64,000 nt of DNA from Paractinoplanes maris. GTDB lineage: Bacteria; Actinomycetota; Actinomycetes; Mycobacteriales; Micromonosporaceae. The notes below the pieces were generated by a model. The model ran no database searches and was not told the origin of the DNA. It worked only from the letters and a program-made list of their open reading frames with translations. The stretch lies in contig NZ_JALPVL010000009.1 of NCBI RefSeq assembly GCF_023544465.1, positions 248,001-312,000 on the forward strand, given 5' to 3'. A program made the position numbers and the translations under genes. Every line of letters begins with the position of its first letter. Within the stretch, counting starts at the first letter, position 1. Shown one piece after another: positions 32,823 through 41,118 of the stretch.

Positions 32823-34793
32823 TCAGCCGGCCGGTTCTGTGCCGGGCCGGTCGATCGCCGCCGGGCCGCCAGGCTGCTGGCCGCCAGGCTGCTGGCCGGC
32901 CGGTTGCTGGCCGGCGGGCTGCCGTCCGGCGGGCTGCTGGCCGGCCGAGAAGAGGCGTTCCTCGTCCAGGGCCGACGTCTGCACGACCAGGACGTCGCAG
33001 ACGGCATTGCGGACCACGGCGGCCGGGACGGAGCCGAGCAGCTGGCCCTGGGAGGCGCCCAGGCCCCGGTTACCGACGACGATGAGGTTGGCCGGGTTGT
33101 TGCCGACCGTGTCGAGCAGCGCCTGCGCCGGGTCACCGCGGACCAGCAGCTGCTCGATGTAACGGGCGCGCTCGCGGGTCAGGCCGGTGACCGAACCGCT
33201 CAGGGCCTGCCGGGCCGGGCCGGCGCCGTAGAGGTCGCGGTGTACACCCTCGGCGGTGGCGGCCGGGGCGTCGTCTTCGTCGCGGTAGGCGGTGACGACC
33301 ACCAGGCGGGCCTGGGCGGCTTGAGCGACCTCGGCTGCGCGATCCACCGCGTACAGGGAAGTGGCCGTGCCGTCGGAACCGACCACGACCCGGTCGTAGA
33401 CGGTGATGCTGCGCCGGCCGCCCAGCGGGACGATCGGGGACTCGTCGGCCTCGGCGGGCGGGTTGACCCACAGCATCGCGATGGCCCCGATGCCCAGCAG
33501 GACGCCGGCCAGCGTGATCGCGTTGCTGCCCTTGCTGTCCAGCCAGTGCTCGAAGATCCAGCCGAAGGTGAGCGTCTGCACCAGCATCGGCACGACGATC
33601 ATCATGTTCAGGATGCCCATGTAGACGCCGGTCCGCTTGGCCGGCACCATGCTGGCCACCATCAGGTACGGGATGCCGACGGCGCTGGCCCAGAAGATGC
33701 CGACGCCGATCATCGGCACCAGCGCGGTGTACTGGTTGTCGATGCGGGCCAGCCAGACCAGCGACAGCGCGGCCAGGCCGAGCGCGATGGCGTGCACCCG
33801 CTTGGCCCCAATGCGCTGCGCGAAGCCGACCAGGAACAGCGCCGAGACCATGGTGACGAAGTTGTAGGCGCCGTTCTCGAGGCCGCTCCAGCCGATCGCG
33901 TCGTCCCAGGCGGCGCCGCCCTGCTCGGGGTTGGCGCCGAACACCGTCTCGCCCAGGCTGACCGCCAGGAACTGCCAGTAGATGAACATGGCGTACCACT
34001 GGAACGCGAACACCACACCGATCTTGTGCATGGCCACCGGCATCGTGCGCACCGCGTCGGCGATCTCGCGCACCGCGGGTCCGAGGCCCTTGGGCGCGGC
34101 CTTCATCTCGGCCAGTTCCTCGTCCGACGGCTTGATCTCTTTCGTACGGGCCATGGCCGTGAGCACCGTGAGCAGGATGCACACCGTGCCGATCATGAAG
34201 CAGACGAACATCCAGTACGGGACCCCGTTGCCCGCCTCCTCCTGCAGCGCCGAGACCTTCTGGAGCGCGAACAGCGATACGTTGGCCAGCACCGCGCCGG
34301 CACCGGTGAACATGCTCTGGGTCAGGAAGCCCCGGGCGAGCTGTGATTTGGGCAGCCGGTCGGAGATGAAGGCCCGGTAGGGCTCCATCGAGGTGTTGTT
34401 GCCCGCGTCCAGCAGCCAGAAGCAGATGACGCCGAGCCAGAGCACGCCGACGAACGGGAACAGGAACAGGATGACCGCGCAGAGCAGCGCGCCGGCGACG
34501 ATGAAGGGCCGTCGCCGCCCCCACCGGGGATGCCAGGTGCTGTCGCTGATCGCGCCGATCAACGGCTGGATGATCAGGCCGGTGACCGGGCCGGCCAGGT
34601 TGAGGATGGGCAGCTGCTCGGGGCTGGCGCCGATCAGCAGGAAGAGCGGGTTCACCGCGGACTGGGTCAGGCCGAAGCTGAACTGGACCCCGAAGAAGCC
34701 GAGGTTCATCAGCAGCAGAGCCCGGCCGGTCATCAGTGGCTTGTGCTCGGCCCCGGATTCCGTCGTGACGGTGTCCGATGTGGTCGTGGTCAT
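32823..34793 (-). CDS. MFS (GPH/sucrose-type) transporter fused to a universal stress protein domain
   Basis: A 656-residue fusion. Residues about 25-465 form 12 membrane helices like the glycoside-pentoside-hexuronide/sucrose symporters, with a WHPRWGRRRPFIVAG loop after helix 2 and LDAGNNTSMEPYRAFISD. Residues about 480-620 are a universal stress protein (USP) domain (YDRVVVGSDGTATSLYAVDRA). It has the ATP-binding motif GNRGLGASQGQLLGSV. The last 35 residues are a QPAG/QPGG repeat encoded by 15-base tandem repeats (32865-32945). Family knowledge: USP domains bind ATP or other nucleotides and can tune transport. A free-standing USP gene is divergent (34974). The transported sugar is unknown. 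Confidence 0.85.
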   Translation of the reverse strand: MTTTTSDTVTTESGAEHKPLMTGRALLLMNLGFFGVQFSFGLTQSAVNPLFLLIGASPEQLPILNLAGPVTGLIIQPLIGAISDSTWHPRWGRRRPFIVAGALLCAVILFLFPFVGVLWLGVICFWLLDAGNNTSMEPYRAFISDRLPKSQLARGFLTQSMFTGAGAVLANVSLFALQKVSALQEEAGNGVPYWMFVCFMIGTVCILLTVLTAMARTKEIKPSDEELAEMKAAPKGLGPAVREIADAVRTMPVAMHKIGVVFAFQWYAMFIYWQFLAVSLGETVFGANPEQGGAAWDDAIGWSGLENGAYNFVTMVSALFLVGFAQRIGAKRVHAIALGLAALSLVWLARIDNQYTALVPMIGVGIFWASAVGIPYLMVASMVPAKRTGVYMGILNMMIVVPMLVQTLTFGWIFEHWLDSKGSNAITLAGVLLGIGAIAMLWVNPPAEADESPIVPLGGRRSITVYDRVVVGSDGTATSLYAVDRAAEVAQAAQARLVVVTAYRDEDDAPAATAEGVHRDLYGAGPARQALSGSVTGLTRERARYIEQLLVRGDPAQALLDTVGNNPANLIVVGNRGLGASQGQLLGSVPAAVVRNAVCDVLVVQTSALDEERLFSAGQQPAGRQPAGQQPAGQQPGGQQPGGPAAIDRPGTEPAG

Positions 34794-34820
34794 GGCGCCG
34801 ACCTCCCGGTTCTCACTGGA

Positions 34821-34836
34821 GGTGATCTAGATCACA
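34821..34836. promoter_or_regulatory. Palindromic operator-like site between the two USP genes
   Basis: GGTGATCTAGATCACA contains the perfect 12-base palindrome TGATCTAGATCA (34823-34834). It resembles a Crp/Fnr-type site with a 6-base spacer (one mismatch in the first half). It lies in the 180-base divergent region, 27 bases upstream of the MFS-USP start. Confidence 0.5.
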
Positions 34837-34973
34837 CACTCCGTCACCGACGCTAAACCGATCCGCCAGGCCTCGCAACCAGAGATGTCGATACGCGCAT
34901 CTGCCTGCGGTTTCCCCGATGGGCGTTGATTAGGCCGGGCCGGCGTCCTGTAATCAGCAACGGAGGTGACGCC

Positions 34974-35405
34974 ATGAGCGGATGGACGACCATCGTGGTC
35001 GGCGTCGACGGGTCACCCGGCAGCCGCAAGGCTTTGACCTGGGCGGCGGCCGAGGCCGCGGATCACGGTGCCGAGCTGCTCGTGCTCAACGTCTGGGAAC
35101 ACACCCTGCTGCCGCCGGCCGGCAGCGTGAGCGTGTCCGAGCGGATGGTGCCCGAGCCGAGCCAGACCACGACTGAGGAGCTGCTCCAGGTGATCAAGGA
35201 GGAGCTCGGCGAGAGCCCGCCGGTGCCGGTCAAGGCTCACGTACGGCAGGGCCGGCCGGCCAAGGTGCTGATCGACGAGTCCGGGGGTGCCGACCTGCTG
35301 GTGGTCGGGCATCGCGGTCACGGCGGCTTCTCCGGGCTGGTGCTCGGCTCGGTCAGCCAGCACGTCGCCGCGTACGCGAAGTGTCCGGTCACCGTCGTGC
35401 GGTGA
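34974..35405 (+). CDS. Universal stress protein (single USP domain)
   Basis: A 143-residue cytoplasmic USP that should bind ATP and influence stress survival or dormancy. The opening TTIVVGVDGSPGSRKALTWA and the C-terminal ATP loop GHRGHGGFSGLVLGSVSQHV follow the G-x2-G-x9-G(S/T) consensus. The ATG at 34974 has GGAGG 7 bases upstream. It is divergent from the MFS-USP fusion and shares the palindromic site at 34821-34836, so both may answer the same signal. Confidence 0.9.
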   Translation: MSGWTTIVVGVDGSPGSRKALTWAAAEAADHGAELLVLNVWEHTLLPPAGSVSVSERMVPEPSQTTTEELLQVIKEELGESPPVPVKAHVRQGRPAKVLIDESGGADLLVVGHRGHGGFSGLVLGSVSQHVAAYAKCPVTVVR

Positions 35406-35412
35406 AGGCCGG

Positions 35413-35902
35413 TCCACAGCAGCAAGAAGGGAACCGTCCGCTACACGCGCACCTACGACGGCCTGCGCGTCGCGGGCGGTGACCTGGTCATCCGGACGAA
35501 GACCGACGGCACGTACGCCGGGGGCCTCGGCCGGTCTGATCAGGCCGCTCAGCCTGGGCACCGAGCCGTCGTTCACCGACGCCGACAACCAGTGCGGCAG
35601 CGGGGCCGCCACCGACCGGCAGTCGGCCGCGGTCGACGCGCACTTCGGGCCGCGGTCACCTTCGACTACTTCCGGGACGTGCACGGCCGCAACGGCATCT
35701 TCGGCGACGGGCGCGGTGTGCCGTCGCGAGTGCACTACGGGAGCAGCTATGTGAACGCGTTCGGGGACGGCGCCCAGATGACCTACGGCGACGGCACGGG
35801 CACCTGGCCGCCAAGACCGCGAATGGCACCTGGACCCTGCGGGTGCAGGACGCCGCCTCAGCCGGCACCGGCACCGTGACCGGCTGGACGCTCTCCCTGT
35901 AA
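35413..35902 (+). pseudogene. Decayed M4 (thermolysin-like) metallopeptidase gene
   Basis: Three family fragments follow one another in different frames. First is a propeptide (FTP) piece, KKGTVRYTRTYDGLRVAGGD, from about 35420. Second, after a shift near 35650, is the start of the M4 catalytic domain, FDYFRDVHGRNGIFGDGRG, then VHYGSSYVNAFGDGAQMTYG. Third is the last 25 residues of a proprotein-convertase P domain, GTWTLRVQDAASAGTGTVTG, ending in WTLSL and TAA at 35902. The zinc-binding HExxH region and everything between is missing. It is a clear remnant of a secreted protease gene with at least two frameshifts and a large internal deletion. Confidence 0.8.
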
Positions 35903-35929
35903 GCCCGCCGGCGGCGACCGCTCGCCGGT

Positions 35930-36070
35930 GGCTGTGCCTCCGGCCGCGGTGGCCGCATGCGGGTGGCGGTGGCTCGGGCCGTGGTGGCTGCTTGATGGTG
36001 GCTGTGCCTCAGCCGTGGCGGCTGCGTGCGGGTGGCTGTGCCTCGGGCCGTGGTGGCTGTGACGGCTGCT
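35930..36070. repeat. Degenerate tandem repeats rich in GTGGCTGTGCCTC
   Basis: About four imperfect copies of a 35-45-base unit (GTGGCTGTGCCTC, then GCCGTGGTGGCTGC) follow the peptidase remnant. No coding sense is seen in either strand. Confidence 0.6.
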
Positions 36071-36297
36071 GTGGCGCCGGTGGGGTGCCTGCCTCTCGGG
36101 TTGGTGTGACCCATACCGCGGTGTTCGTCCTTCGGGCGGGCACCGCGGTCGGCGGTCCAGGAGGTGGTGCCCGGCTCAGGCAGGCGGGCCGTCGCCCCTC
36201 ATGGGAATCGTCTGGCGGCTCCGGCGTGCTGATTCCCGGCTTGGTCGGCCAGTCGTCGGGTATGGAGATGCCCGGTGACTGTGGGTGCTCGTGGTGC

Positions 36298-36540
36298 GCT
36301 CGTCATTGCGTACGGGAAAGGTTTGGGTGGCTGTGGGTGCTGATCTCGGCTTGGCCGGCCCGTTATCGCGTACGGGAAGGCCTGGTCGCTGTGGGTGCTG
36401 ATCCTCGGCTTGGCGGGCCCGTCATCGCGTGCGGGACAGGCCTGGTGGCTATGGGGCTGACTTCTGATTCGGCCGGCCTGTCGCTGCGTACGGGAAACGG
36501 CTCGTGGGGGTGGATCGCGGCCTGGCTGGTCCGGGGTGGT
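36298..36540. repeat. Four imperfect tandem copies of a 60-base unit
   Basis: Copies start near 36301, 36361, 36420 and 36480. Each contains a core like TCATCGCGTACGGGA, then CTGTGGGTGCTGAT and TTGGCCGGCC. Divergence increases toward the SpoIIE gene at 36561. The unit could carry a protein-binding site, but no known motif is recognised. The whole stretch 35903-36560 is otherwise without a convincing gene. Confidence 0.7.
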
Positions 36541-36560
36541 TGCGGGATTAGGGTGAGTTC

Positions 36561-37802
36561 ATGGATCGAGCGACCGACCTGCGTTGGTTCGACGCGATGC
36601 GGGAGTTTCTGGCCGGGTCCCATCTGTGGCGCCCCGAAGGAGTCGCCCCGGCGCTGGACGAGGTGATGGCGAGGCTGGGGCTGCGGACCCGGATCTGGGT
36701 CATCAACTACGAGCAGACGTCGCTGACCCCGCTGCCGCAGGCGGGTCCGGCGCCGGACGCCCTGCCGGTGGAGGGAACTCTGGCCGGTCGCGTGTTCACC
36801 CGCGTCCGGTCGGCGCCCGCCGGCGACGAGGCGGCCCGGCGATGGTGGTTCCCGATGCTGGACGGCACCGACCGGCTCGGGGTGCTCGAGATCGTGGCTG
36901 ACGCGGACGTTGACACCCGGGAGGCCGGGTTCCGGGAGCGGTGCGAGCTGTTCGCCGGGCTGGTCGGGCACCTCGTGGCCAGCACCAATGAGCGCGGGGA
37001 CCAGCTGGAACGAGCCGGCCGGTCGCAGCCGATGTCGACGGCGGCCGAACTGTTGTGGTCGATGCTGCCGCCGCTCACCGTCAGCTTCGACCGGGCTGTG
37101 CTCAGCGCGATCCTGCAACCCTGCTACGACGTGGGCGGCGACGGCTTCGACTACGCCGTCGACGACGAGGTCATGCGCCTGGTGGTGCTCGACGCGGCCG
37201 GACGCGGGCTGGAGGCCGGGCTGACGTGCGCGGTCGCACTGGCCGCGATGCGGGCGACCCGGCGGGCCGGCGGCGGGCTCATCGACCAGGCGCGGGCGGT
37301 CGACACGGCGCTGACCGAGCAGTTCCGCGACAGCCGCTTCGCCACCGCCGTGCTGGCCGAGTTGCACCTCGACACCGGGCGGGTGCGCTACATCAACGCC
37401 GGGCATCCGGCACCGATCGTGCTCCGCGGCGGCCGCGCGGTGCGCGAGCTCGGGGGCGGGCGCCGCCTGCCGCTGGGTCTGGGTGACCCGGGAGCCGAGG
37501 TGGGGGAGGAGACGTTCGAGCCGGACGATCGGCTGTTGCTCTACACCGACGGCGTGACCGAGGCGCGGACGCCGTCGGGCGACCGATTCGGTGTCGAGCG
37601 CATGGTCGACCTGGTGGAACGCAACGCGGCGGCCGGTCTCCCCGCACCCGAGACACTGCGCCGGCTGGCCCAAGCGGTGCTGCGGCACCAGGGCGGCCCA
37701 TCCACCGACGACGCGACACTCCTGCTGGTGGAGTGGTCGTCGGCCGCTGCGTTGAATACAGTGCCGACGGCAGCGCAGCCGGACGGAGACGAGGCGCCAT
37801 GA
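36561..37802 (+). CDS. GAF-like/SpoIIE PP2C-type serine phosphatase
   Basis: A 413-residue phosphatase expected to dephosphorylate a STAS anti-sigma antagonist. Residues about 10-145 resemble a GAF sensor. Residues about 185-395 are the SpoIIE/PP2C domain with metal-site Asp residues in DVGGDGFDY, LDAAGRGLEA, YTDGVTEA and STDDATLLL. Its stop overlaps the start of a STAS gene (ATGA at 37799-37802), the expected substrate. The anti-sigma kinase at 24635 could supply the opposing activity. The signal sensed by the GAF-like part is unknown. Confidence 0.87.
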   Translation: MDRATDLRWFDAMREFLAGSHLWRPEGVAPALDEVMARLGLRTRIWVINYEQTSLTPLPQAGPAPDALPVEGTLAGRVFTRVRSAPAGDEAARRWWFPMLDGTDRLGVLEIVADADVDTREAGFRERCELFAGLVGHLVASTNERGDQLERAGRSQPMSTAAELLWSMLPPLTVSFDRAVLSAILQPCYDVGGDGFDYAVDDEVMRLVVLDAAGRGLEAGLTCAVALAAMRATRRAGGGLIDQARAVDTALTEQFRDSRFATAVLAELHLDTGRVRYINAGHPAPIVLRGGRAVRELGGGRRLPLGLGDPGAEVGEETFEPDDRLLLYTDGVTEARTPSGDRFGVERMVDLVERNAAAGLPAPETLRRLAQAVLRHQGGPSTDDATLLLVEWSSAAALNTVPTAAQPDGDEAP

Positions 37803-38140
37803 CGGAACAGCTGACAGTGACCGCGAGTAACCCGGACGGCCGGGTGACCGTGCTCACCGTGAGTGGCGAGCTCGACCGTGACAGCGTGCACGAGCTCGAG
37901 CAGGCAGGTGAGGCGGCGCTGAGGTCCGGGGCCGAGCGCCTGGTGCTCGATCTGCACGGCCTGACATTCTGCGACTCCAGCGGCCTGCGCGTCTTCGTCC
38001 ACCTGCACCGCCTGGCCGACTCCGAGGGCGCCTCCCTGCGCCTGGCCGGCGCCACCCCACCGGTCTCCGCCGTGATCGGGGTAGTCAACCTCGACCGCAT
38101 GCTCACCCTGCACCCCACCGTCAACGACGCCCTGTCCTGA
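37799..38140 (+). CDS. STAS-domain anti-sigma factor antagonist
   Basis: A 113-residue SpoIIAA/RsbV-type protein (VTVLTVSGELDRDSVHELEQ). Unlike the STAS protein at 25474, it keeps the phosphorylation loop FCDSSGLRVF. In partner-switching pathways the unphosphorylated form binds the anti-sigma kinase and frees the sigma factor. The start overlaps the stop of the SpoIIE-type phosphatase gene, so enzyme and likely substrate are made together. Confidence 0.9.
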   Translation: MTEQLTVTASNPDGRVTVLTVSGELDRDSVHELEQAGEAALRSGAERLVLDLHGLTFCDSSGLRVFVHLHRLADSEGASLRLAGATPPVSAVIGVVNLDRMLTLHPTVNDALS

Positions 38141-38916
38141 CCGCACCACCTTTCTTCCCGGCCGCCGTCGGACTCCTCCCCACCCACCTCGCGGGCGCGG
38201 GAGCTTCTTTCAGTCCGTCTCGTGGGCCGCTGCGGTCCGCTTTGTCCGGGTCGGCTAGCTGCTCAGCGGGGCCGGCGAGGTGGCCCAACTCGGCGCCGGT
38301 GAGGGAGCTGGCCCAACCCGGTACGCGTCGGGGGAGTAAGCCCAGCTCGGCGCGGGTGAGCGAGCTGGCTGAACTCGGCAGTGGTCGGGAAGTAGGCCCA
38401 GCTTGGCGCGGGTGAGGGAGTGGGCTCAGCTCGGCGCGGGTGAGGCAGCGGGCGCAACTCGGCGGGGTTAGGGAGCTGGCTCTACTCGGCGCGGGTCAGG
38501 GAGTCGGCCCAGCTCGGCGTGGGTCGGGGGAGTGGGCCCAGCTCGGCGCGGGTGAGGGAGCGGGCTCAGCTCGGCGCGGGTGAGGCAGCGGGCGCAACTC
38601 GGCGGGGTTAGGGAGCTGGCTCTACTCGGCGCGGGTCAGGGAGTCGGCCCAGCTCGGCGTGGGTCGAGGGAGTGGGCCCAGCTCGGCGTGGGCCGGGGGA
38701 GTGGGCCCAGCTCGGCGTGGGTCGGGGAAGAGGGCCCAGCTCGGCGTGGGTCGGGGGAGTGGGCCCAGCTCGGCGTGCCAGGGAGTGGGCGCAGCGCGGC
38801 GGAGGTCGGCGCGGGTCGGGGAGTGGGCCTAACTCGGCGGGGTCAGGGGGCTGGCCCTGCTCGGCGCAGGTCAGGGAGTCGGGCCGGCTCGGCGATGGTC
38901 TGGGATTGGGCCGTCT
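38141..38916. repeat. Minisatellite-like tract, about 20 copies of a 29-33-base unit (38262-38915)
   Basis: Past a short non-repetitive stretch (38141-38261), the DNA is a contiguous head-to-tail array of units like GGGAGTGGGCCCAGCTCGGC followed by GTGGGTCGG. A 140-base block (38405-38544) is itself duplicated in tandem (38545-38684) with few changes, so recent slippage or unequal exchange has acted. The array has no spacers and ends at the serpin gene stop. Open frames across it encode only repetitive Pro/Arg or Gly/Ser-rich sequence, and I do not regard them as genes. Confidence 0.85.
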
Positions 38917-40203
38917 TCAGCGTGGGTCGGTGACGCGGCCGAGGAACAGGATGGTGCCGGTGTCGCGGTCGGAGATTGTGAACAGGAACGGGCGGTCGAC
39001 CCGGAAGTCCATGGGGTTCGCCAGGGCCGACGTGGTCATCACGCCGCCCGTGACGGCGGCGGCCTCCGTGCCTCGTTCGTCGACCTTGATGTACGTCTTG
39101 TGGACGACCGAGCTCAACGCCGGGGCGGCCGGGGACATCGGGCGGAAGTCGGCACGCTCCGGTTGGAACGCGGTGGGCATGCCGAGGCGTTCCAGCGGTT
39201 CGTTCAGCTCGGCCGACCAGCGCAGCTCGAAACGGGGCAGGGCCAGCTCGTCGATCTTTGTGGGGACGAGGCTGTCGACGGCGGCGTGCCACTCGGTGGC
39301 GTCGATGTCGCCTGTCGCGCCCGGCTCGGGCAGGACGATCTCCATGCCGAAGCGGCCGTCCTCGCCGTAGGGCAGGCGGACCATCCGGTAGCCGTCACGC
39401 TGCGTATGAAGAAAGCTCTCCCCGGTGAGGTGCATCGTCGGCACGTCGACCGGGCCGCCCGGCGTGGTGAACGGCGCCGGACGGGTGTCGTCCTCGTCGA
39501 AGCTGGTCGTCCACTCGCCGAGGAAGTAGACCGTGTTGAGCAGCACCAGGACGGCCTGCGGGTCGGGCAGCCCGAGTTCAGCGGCGATCTTGTCGATGCG
39601 GCCGTTCGTGTTCTCGCCGACCCAGTCGTCGATCGCCCGGGCCGCCTCGGCCGAACCGAGGTCGGCCTCCTTCAGGGTCGCGCCGAAGGTGCGGCGGACG
39701 AAGCTCACGTAGTCGTCCTCGAGCGGCCCGTCGCTGTAGAGCGCGTTCGCCACGGACAGGGTGACGTCCTCGGTGTCGGCGAGCTTCCGCAGGAGCGCGC
39801 CGACCCGGGGATCGCCGCCCTCGCGCAGACCCAGAACGTCGGCCATCTCGGCCGCCGTGTCCCCATCGGCGCCGGCCGAGATCATCGCGAGCAGCACCGC
39901 CACCGAAAGCGGCGACGTGATCACGTTAGGTCCGGTTTCAACAGCTTTGTCGCGAGGTGAGGCAAGATCGTCGAGGAGGTCGAAGGCGAAGTCGTCGACG
40001 GCCCTCGCCGCCGCCGTGGCGTCGGCCGGAACAAGGGCGGCGACCAGGTCGGCGTCGATGCGGGAAGCGTCGCCGGGCGGGGTCCGGCCGCCGCAGGCGG
40101 CGGTCATCAGCAAGCCGCTGACCAGGCCGGCAGCGATTAGGAGGCGGATCACATTCCTCCGACTCCGGCCGATCTTCGATGGTTCCTTCGTCGCTGAGAG
40201 CAT
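38917..40203 (-). CDS. Serpin-family lipoprotein (serine protease inhibitor)
   Basis: A 428-residue serpin exported as a lipoprotein: a hydrophobic signal, then LLMTAAC with the lipobox Cys37. The body shows serpin landmarks: NVITSPLSVAVLLAMISAGA, LNTVYFLGEW, and HKTYIKVDERGTEAAAVTGG leading into the reactive loop. The hinge GTEAAAVTG fits the inhibitory consensus. Counting from Gly at P15 gives P1-P1' near Ser-Ala in MTTSALANP. The ATG at 40203 has AAGGTG upstream. It is divergent from the Rpf-like gene. A guard against the cell's own or a competitor's proteases is a plausible role. Confidence 0.9.
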   Translation of the reverse strand: MLSATKEPSKIGRSRRNVIRLLIAAGLVSGLLMTAACGGRTPPGDASRIDADLVAALVPADATAAARAVDDFAFDLLDDLASPRDKAVETGPNVITSPLSVAVLLAMISAGADGDTAAEMADVLGLREGGDPRVGALLRKLADTEDVTLSVANALYSDGPLEDDYVSFVRRTFGATLKEADLGSAEAARAIDDWVGENTNGRIDKIAAELGLPDPQAVLVLLNTVYFLGEWTTSFDEDDTRPAPFTTPGGPVDVPTMHLTGESFLHTQRDGYRMVRLPYGEDGRFGMEIVLPEPGATGDIDATEWHAAVDSLVPTKIDELALPRFELRWSAELNEPLERLGMPTAFQPERADFRPMSPAAPALSSVVHKTYIKVDERGTEAAAVTGGVMTTSALANPMDFRVDRPFLFTISDRDTGTILFLGRVTDPR

Positions 40204-40290
40204 TTTCACCTTTGGGGCCTCAGGCTTGGCCGCACGGGGGCGACCGTGGTTACCGTCGGCCGGTCCGCGTTCGTGGACGCCCCGGGCGGA

Positions 40291-40444
40291 ACGCCGAATC
40301 CTGCCGCCGCCCGGCGGGACCCAACCCAAGGCACGGAGCGGGGGAACCACATGTTCCTCGGCGCGCTGATGCGCGCCTCGGGGTGAAGCCGCCACGCGCG
40401 GCCGGGCACCTCAGCCCGAACCCGACAGCTCACCTCGCAGGCGT
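40291..40444 (+). ncRNA. Cyclic di-AMP riboswitch (ydaO/yuaA type)
   Basis: The leader contains the conserved blocks of the ydaO class: ACGCCGAATCCTG at the 5' end, GGGGGAACCA near 40340, GGGGTGAAGCC near 40379, and CGAACCCGACAGCTCACCTC ending in GCAGGCGT, whose GGCGT pairs with ACGCC to close the outer stem. The GGAGG for the Rpf-like gene follows directly (40444-40448). In Streptomyces, riboswitches of this class control rpf cell-wall hydrolase genes and are turned off by c-di-AMP. Confidence 0.88.
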
Positions 40445-40459
40445 GGAGGTAGCACTCTC

Positions 40460-41065
40460 ATGGCATTTGCACAGAAGACCCGGATCGCTCTCGGTCTGAC
40501 CGCGGCCGGTGTCGCCGGCGCAGTGGGCCTGCTGGGCCCGGCCTCCCCGGCCGAGGCGGCAGTGAACTGGGACGCGATCGCCCAGTGCGAGTCCAGCGGC
40601 AACTGGAGCATCAACACCGGCAACGGCTATTACGGCGGCCTGCAGTTCAGCCGCAGCACGTGGAAGGCCTACGGCGGCACGAAATACGCCTCGACCGCCG
40701 ACAAGGCGTCCCGCGCCGAGCAGATCAAGATCGCCGAGAAGGTGCTGAAGGGCCAGGGCATCGGTGCCTGGCCGACCTGCGGCAAGAAGGCCGGCTCGAC
40801 CAAGTCCTACAAGGCGAAGAACACCAGCGGCGCCAAGTCGGTCACCAAGTCGTCGGCGAAGAAGGCGACCACGAAGAAGGCGACCACGAAGGCGTCCTCG
40901 GTCAAGGCCACCGGCAAGCACTACGTCGTCCGCTCCGGCGACACCCTGGCCAAGATCGCCGCCAAGAACCACGTCAAGGGCGGCTGGAAGACCCTCTACC
41001 AGCTCAACAAGAGCACGCTCGACAACCCGAACGTGATCTACCCCGGGCAGCGCCTCGCGCTCTGA
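40460..41065 (+). CDS. Resuscitation-promoting factor-like transglycosylase with LysM
   Basis: A 201-residue secreted muralytic protein. A signal peptide ending AEA is followed by the Rpf lysozyme-like domain (NWDAIAQCESSGNWSINTGN, catalytic Glu in QCESSG, then YYGGLQFSRSTW; about 36-112), a Lys/Thr/Ser-rich linker, and a C-terminal LysM (HYVVRSGDTLAKIAAKNHVK, about 155-201) that binds peptidoglycan. Expected role: cleavage of peptidoglycan during spore germination or regrowth. It lies directly behind a c-di-AMP riboswitch, as in Streptomyces rpfA. Confidence 0.92.
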   Translation: MAFAQKTRIALGLTAAGVAGAVGLLGPASPAEAAVNWDAIAQCESSGNWSINTGNGYYGGLQFSRSTWKAYGGTKYASTADKASRAEQIKIAEKVLKGQGIGAWPTCGKKAGSTKSYKAKNTSGAKSVTKSSAKKATTKKATTKASSVKATGKHYVVRSGDTLAKIAAKNHVKGGWKTLYQLNKSTLDNPNVIYPGQRLAL

Positions 41066-41073
41066 CCGGCCCC

Positions 41074-41106
41074 GTCCAGGCCCGGCCGAACCGGCCGGGC
41101 CTGGAC
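41074..41106. terminator. Bidirectional hairpin terminator
   Basis: A perfect 14-bp stem (GTCCAGGCCCGGCC with GGCCGGGCCTGGAC) and a 5-base loop, between the convergent Rpf-like and WGR genes. Confidence 0.75.
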
Positions 41107-41118
41107 GCCCACGTCCCG

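Noticed and set aside
35656..36114. Minus-strand frame rich in Arg/Thr/Pro
   Set aside because: It is the shadow of the G-rich repeats and the peptidase remnant; no family resemblance.
38262..38915. CRISPR array
   Set aside because: The units are contiguous and vary throughout. There are no unique spacers of constant length and no cas genes.
38263..39370. Repetitive open frames across the minisatellite, such as a plus-strand frame 38672-39370
   Set aside because: Their translation simply follows the DNA repeat and runs antisense into the serpin gene; no start signal is present.
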